Source of the DNA: Phycisphaerales bacterium UBA3158 | GTDB taxonomy: Bacteria; Planctomycetota; Phycisphaerae; Phycisphaerales; SM1A02 | Length of the DNA: 16,665 nucleotides | Assembly (NCBI GenBank): GCA_002364555.1 | Contig: DEYM01000005.1 | Location: 1 to 16,665 of the forward strand | Direction: 5' to 3' | Program-made: the position numbers and the translations under genes | Notes under the pieces: model-generated | What the model was told of the DNA's origin: nothing | Databases searched by the model: none | What the model saw: the letters and a program-made list of their open reading frames with translations, nothing else | Shown: positions 16,142 through 16,665 of the stretch, piece after piece | Layout: the number at the start of each line of letters is the position of its first letter | Position numbering within the stretch: position 1 is the stretch's first letter

Positions 16142-16665
16142 ATGTTCAGTCCGTTCATTTCCAACATGGCCTTGTCAACAGGCGCAACAGTGGCCATTGT
16201 CGTGGTCATATGTGTTCTTGTCGTGATCATCTGGGGATTCATGGTCTACAACGGCCTGGTTCGAAAACGGCAATCATGCAAGGAGTCCTGGGCTGACATC
16301 GATACGGAACTCAAGAGAAGGCATGACCTTGTTCCGAATCTCGTCAGCACCGTCAAGGGGTATGCCGCCCACGAGTCGGAAACCCTCGAGGAGATAACAA
16401 AGCTCCGGGAGCATGCCATGGCGGCCAGGGAGGAATCACCTTCCAAACGATCCGCCGTGGAGGAACGACTGGGGACGTCGCTGGGGCATCTCATCGTCCG
16501 TGCCGAAGCCTATCCAGACCTCAAGGCCTCGAGCAATTTCCTTGATCTTCAGAATGAACTGTCGGAAACAGAGACGAGAATCGCCCGAAGCAGGCGTTTC
16601 TACAACAGTAATGTCAGAAGCTTCCACAACGGGTGCCAGGTGATACCAGCCAGCATCATCGCTGG
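16142..16665 (+). CDS. lemA: LemA family protein (3' end cut by window)
   Basis: The first 174 residues of a LemA-family protein; the frame runs off the window with no stop. An N-terminal membrane helix (about 12-36) is followed by the helical LemA domain: WADIDTELKRRHDLVPNLVSTVKGYAAHE (50-78), EAYPDLKASSNFLDLQNELSETETRIARSRRFYN (122-155), and PASIIAG at the edge. These match the family closely; the segment FHNGCQVIP (161-169) departs from the usual YNTxIQxFP. GGAG at 16132-16135 lies 6 nt before the ATG and abuts the stop of the preceding gene. LemA proteins are membrane-anchored with an outward or periplasmic helical domain; their biochemical role is not settled. Only 25-30 residues are probably missing. 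Confidence 0.95.
   Translation, partial: MFSPFISNMALSTGATVAIVVVICVLVVIIWGFMVYNGLVRKRQSCKESWADIDTELKRRHDLVPNLVSTVKGYAAHESETLEEITKLREHAMAAREESPSKRSAVEERLGTSLGHLIVRAEAYPDLKASSNFLDLQNELSETETRIARSRRFYNSNVRSFHNGCQVIPASIIA

Overview
The window is about 16.7 kb of chromosomal-looking bacterial DNA with moderately high GC. It carries 14 protein-coding genes, the first and last cut by the window edges. I see no rRNA, tRNA, CRISPR array, insertion sequence or phage gene. The mix of Gram-negative envelope genes (lipoproteins, a tripartite RND pump), a fasciclin/CIA30 protein, a ferredoxin-less PreA-type dehydrogenase and an SDR with an altered active site would fit a marine planctomycete-like bacterium, perhaps Phycisphaerae. 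That assignment is inference from gene content and style, with no marker gene in the window to settle it.

Left part (1-8612, all + strand). The 3' end of an SDR oxidoreductase gene is followed by a membrane fatty acid desaturase. Next is a tight three-gene block for a heavy-metal-type RND efflux pump: a TolC-like lipoprotein, a periplasmic adaptor lipoprotein with a His-rich tail (ATGA overlap), and a 1053-residue CusA/CzcA-type inner-membrane pump (3-nt gap). Two genes follow at 50-70 nt gaps: a small lipoprotein with a His cluster, which may belong to the metal-handling group, and an AIM24-family protein.

Middle part (8661-11910). A PreA-like dihydropyrimidine dehydrogenase gene on the - strand and a 608-residue MscS-family mechanosensitive channel gene on the + strand diverge from a 169-nt region. 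That region holds overlapping palindromes and a good promoter candidate for the channel.

Right part (11904-16665). A two-gene - strand unit encodes an exported fasciclin-CIA30 fusion and then a zinc-type homocysteine S-methyltransferase; its tail overlaps the channel gene by 7 nt. Diverging from it on the + strand are a coiled-coil envelope protein of unknown function, a small four-helix membrane protein, and a tightly coupled lemA gene cut by the window end.

No gene-free stretch exceeds 300 bases; the longest is 14089-14301 (213 nt). I do not see a clearly novel multi-gene system. The most unusual items are the TolC-like lipoprotein that seems to lack half its beta-barrel strands, the altered metal-site residues of its partner pump, the His-rich small lipoprotein beside them, and the fasciclin-CIA30 fusion.
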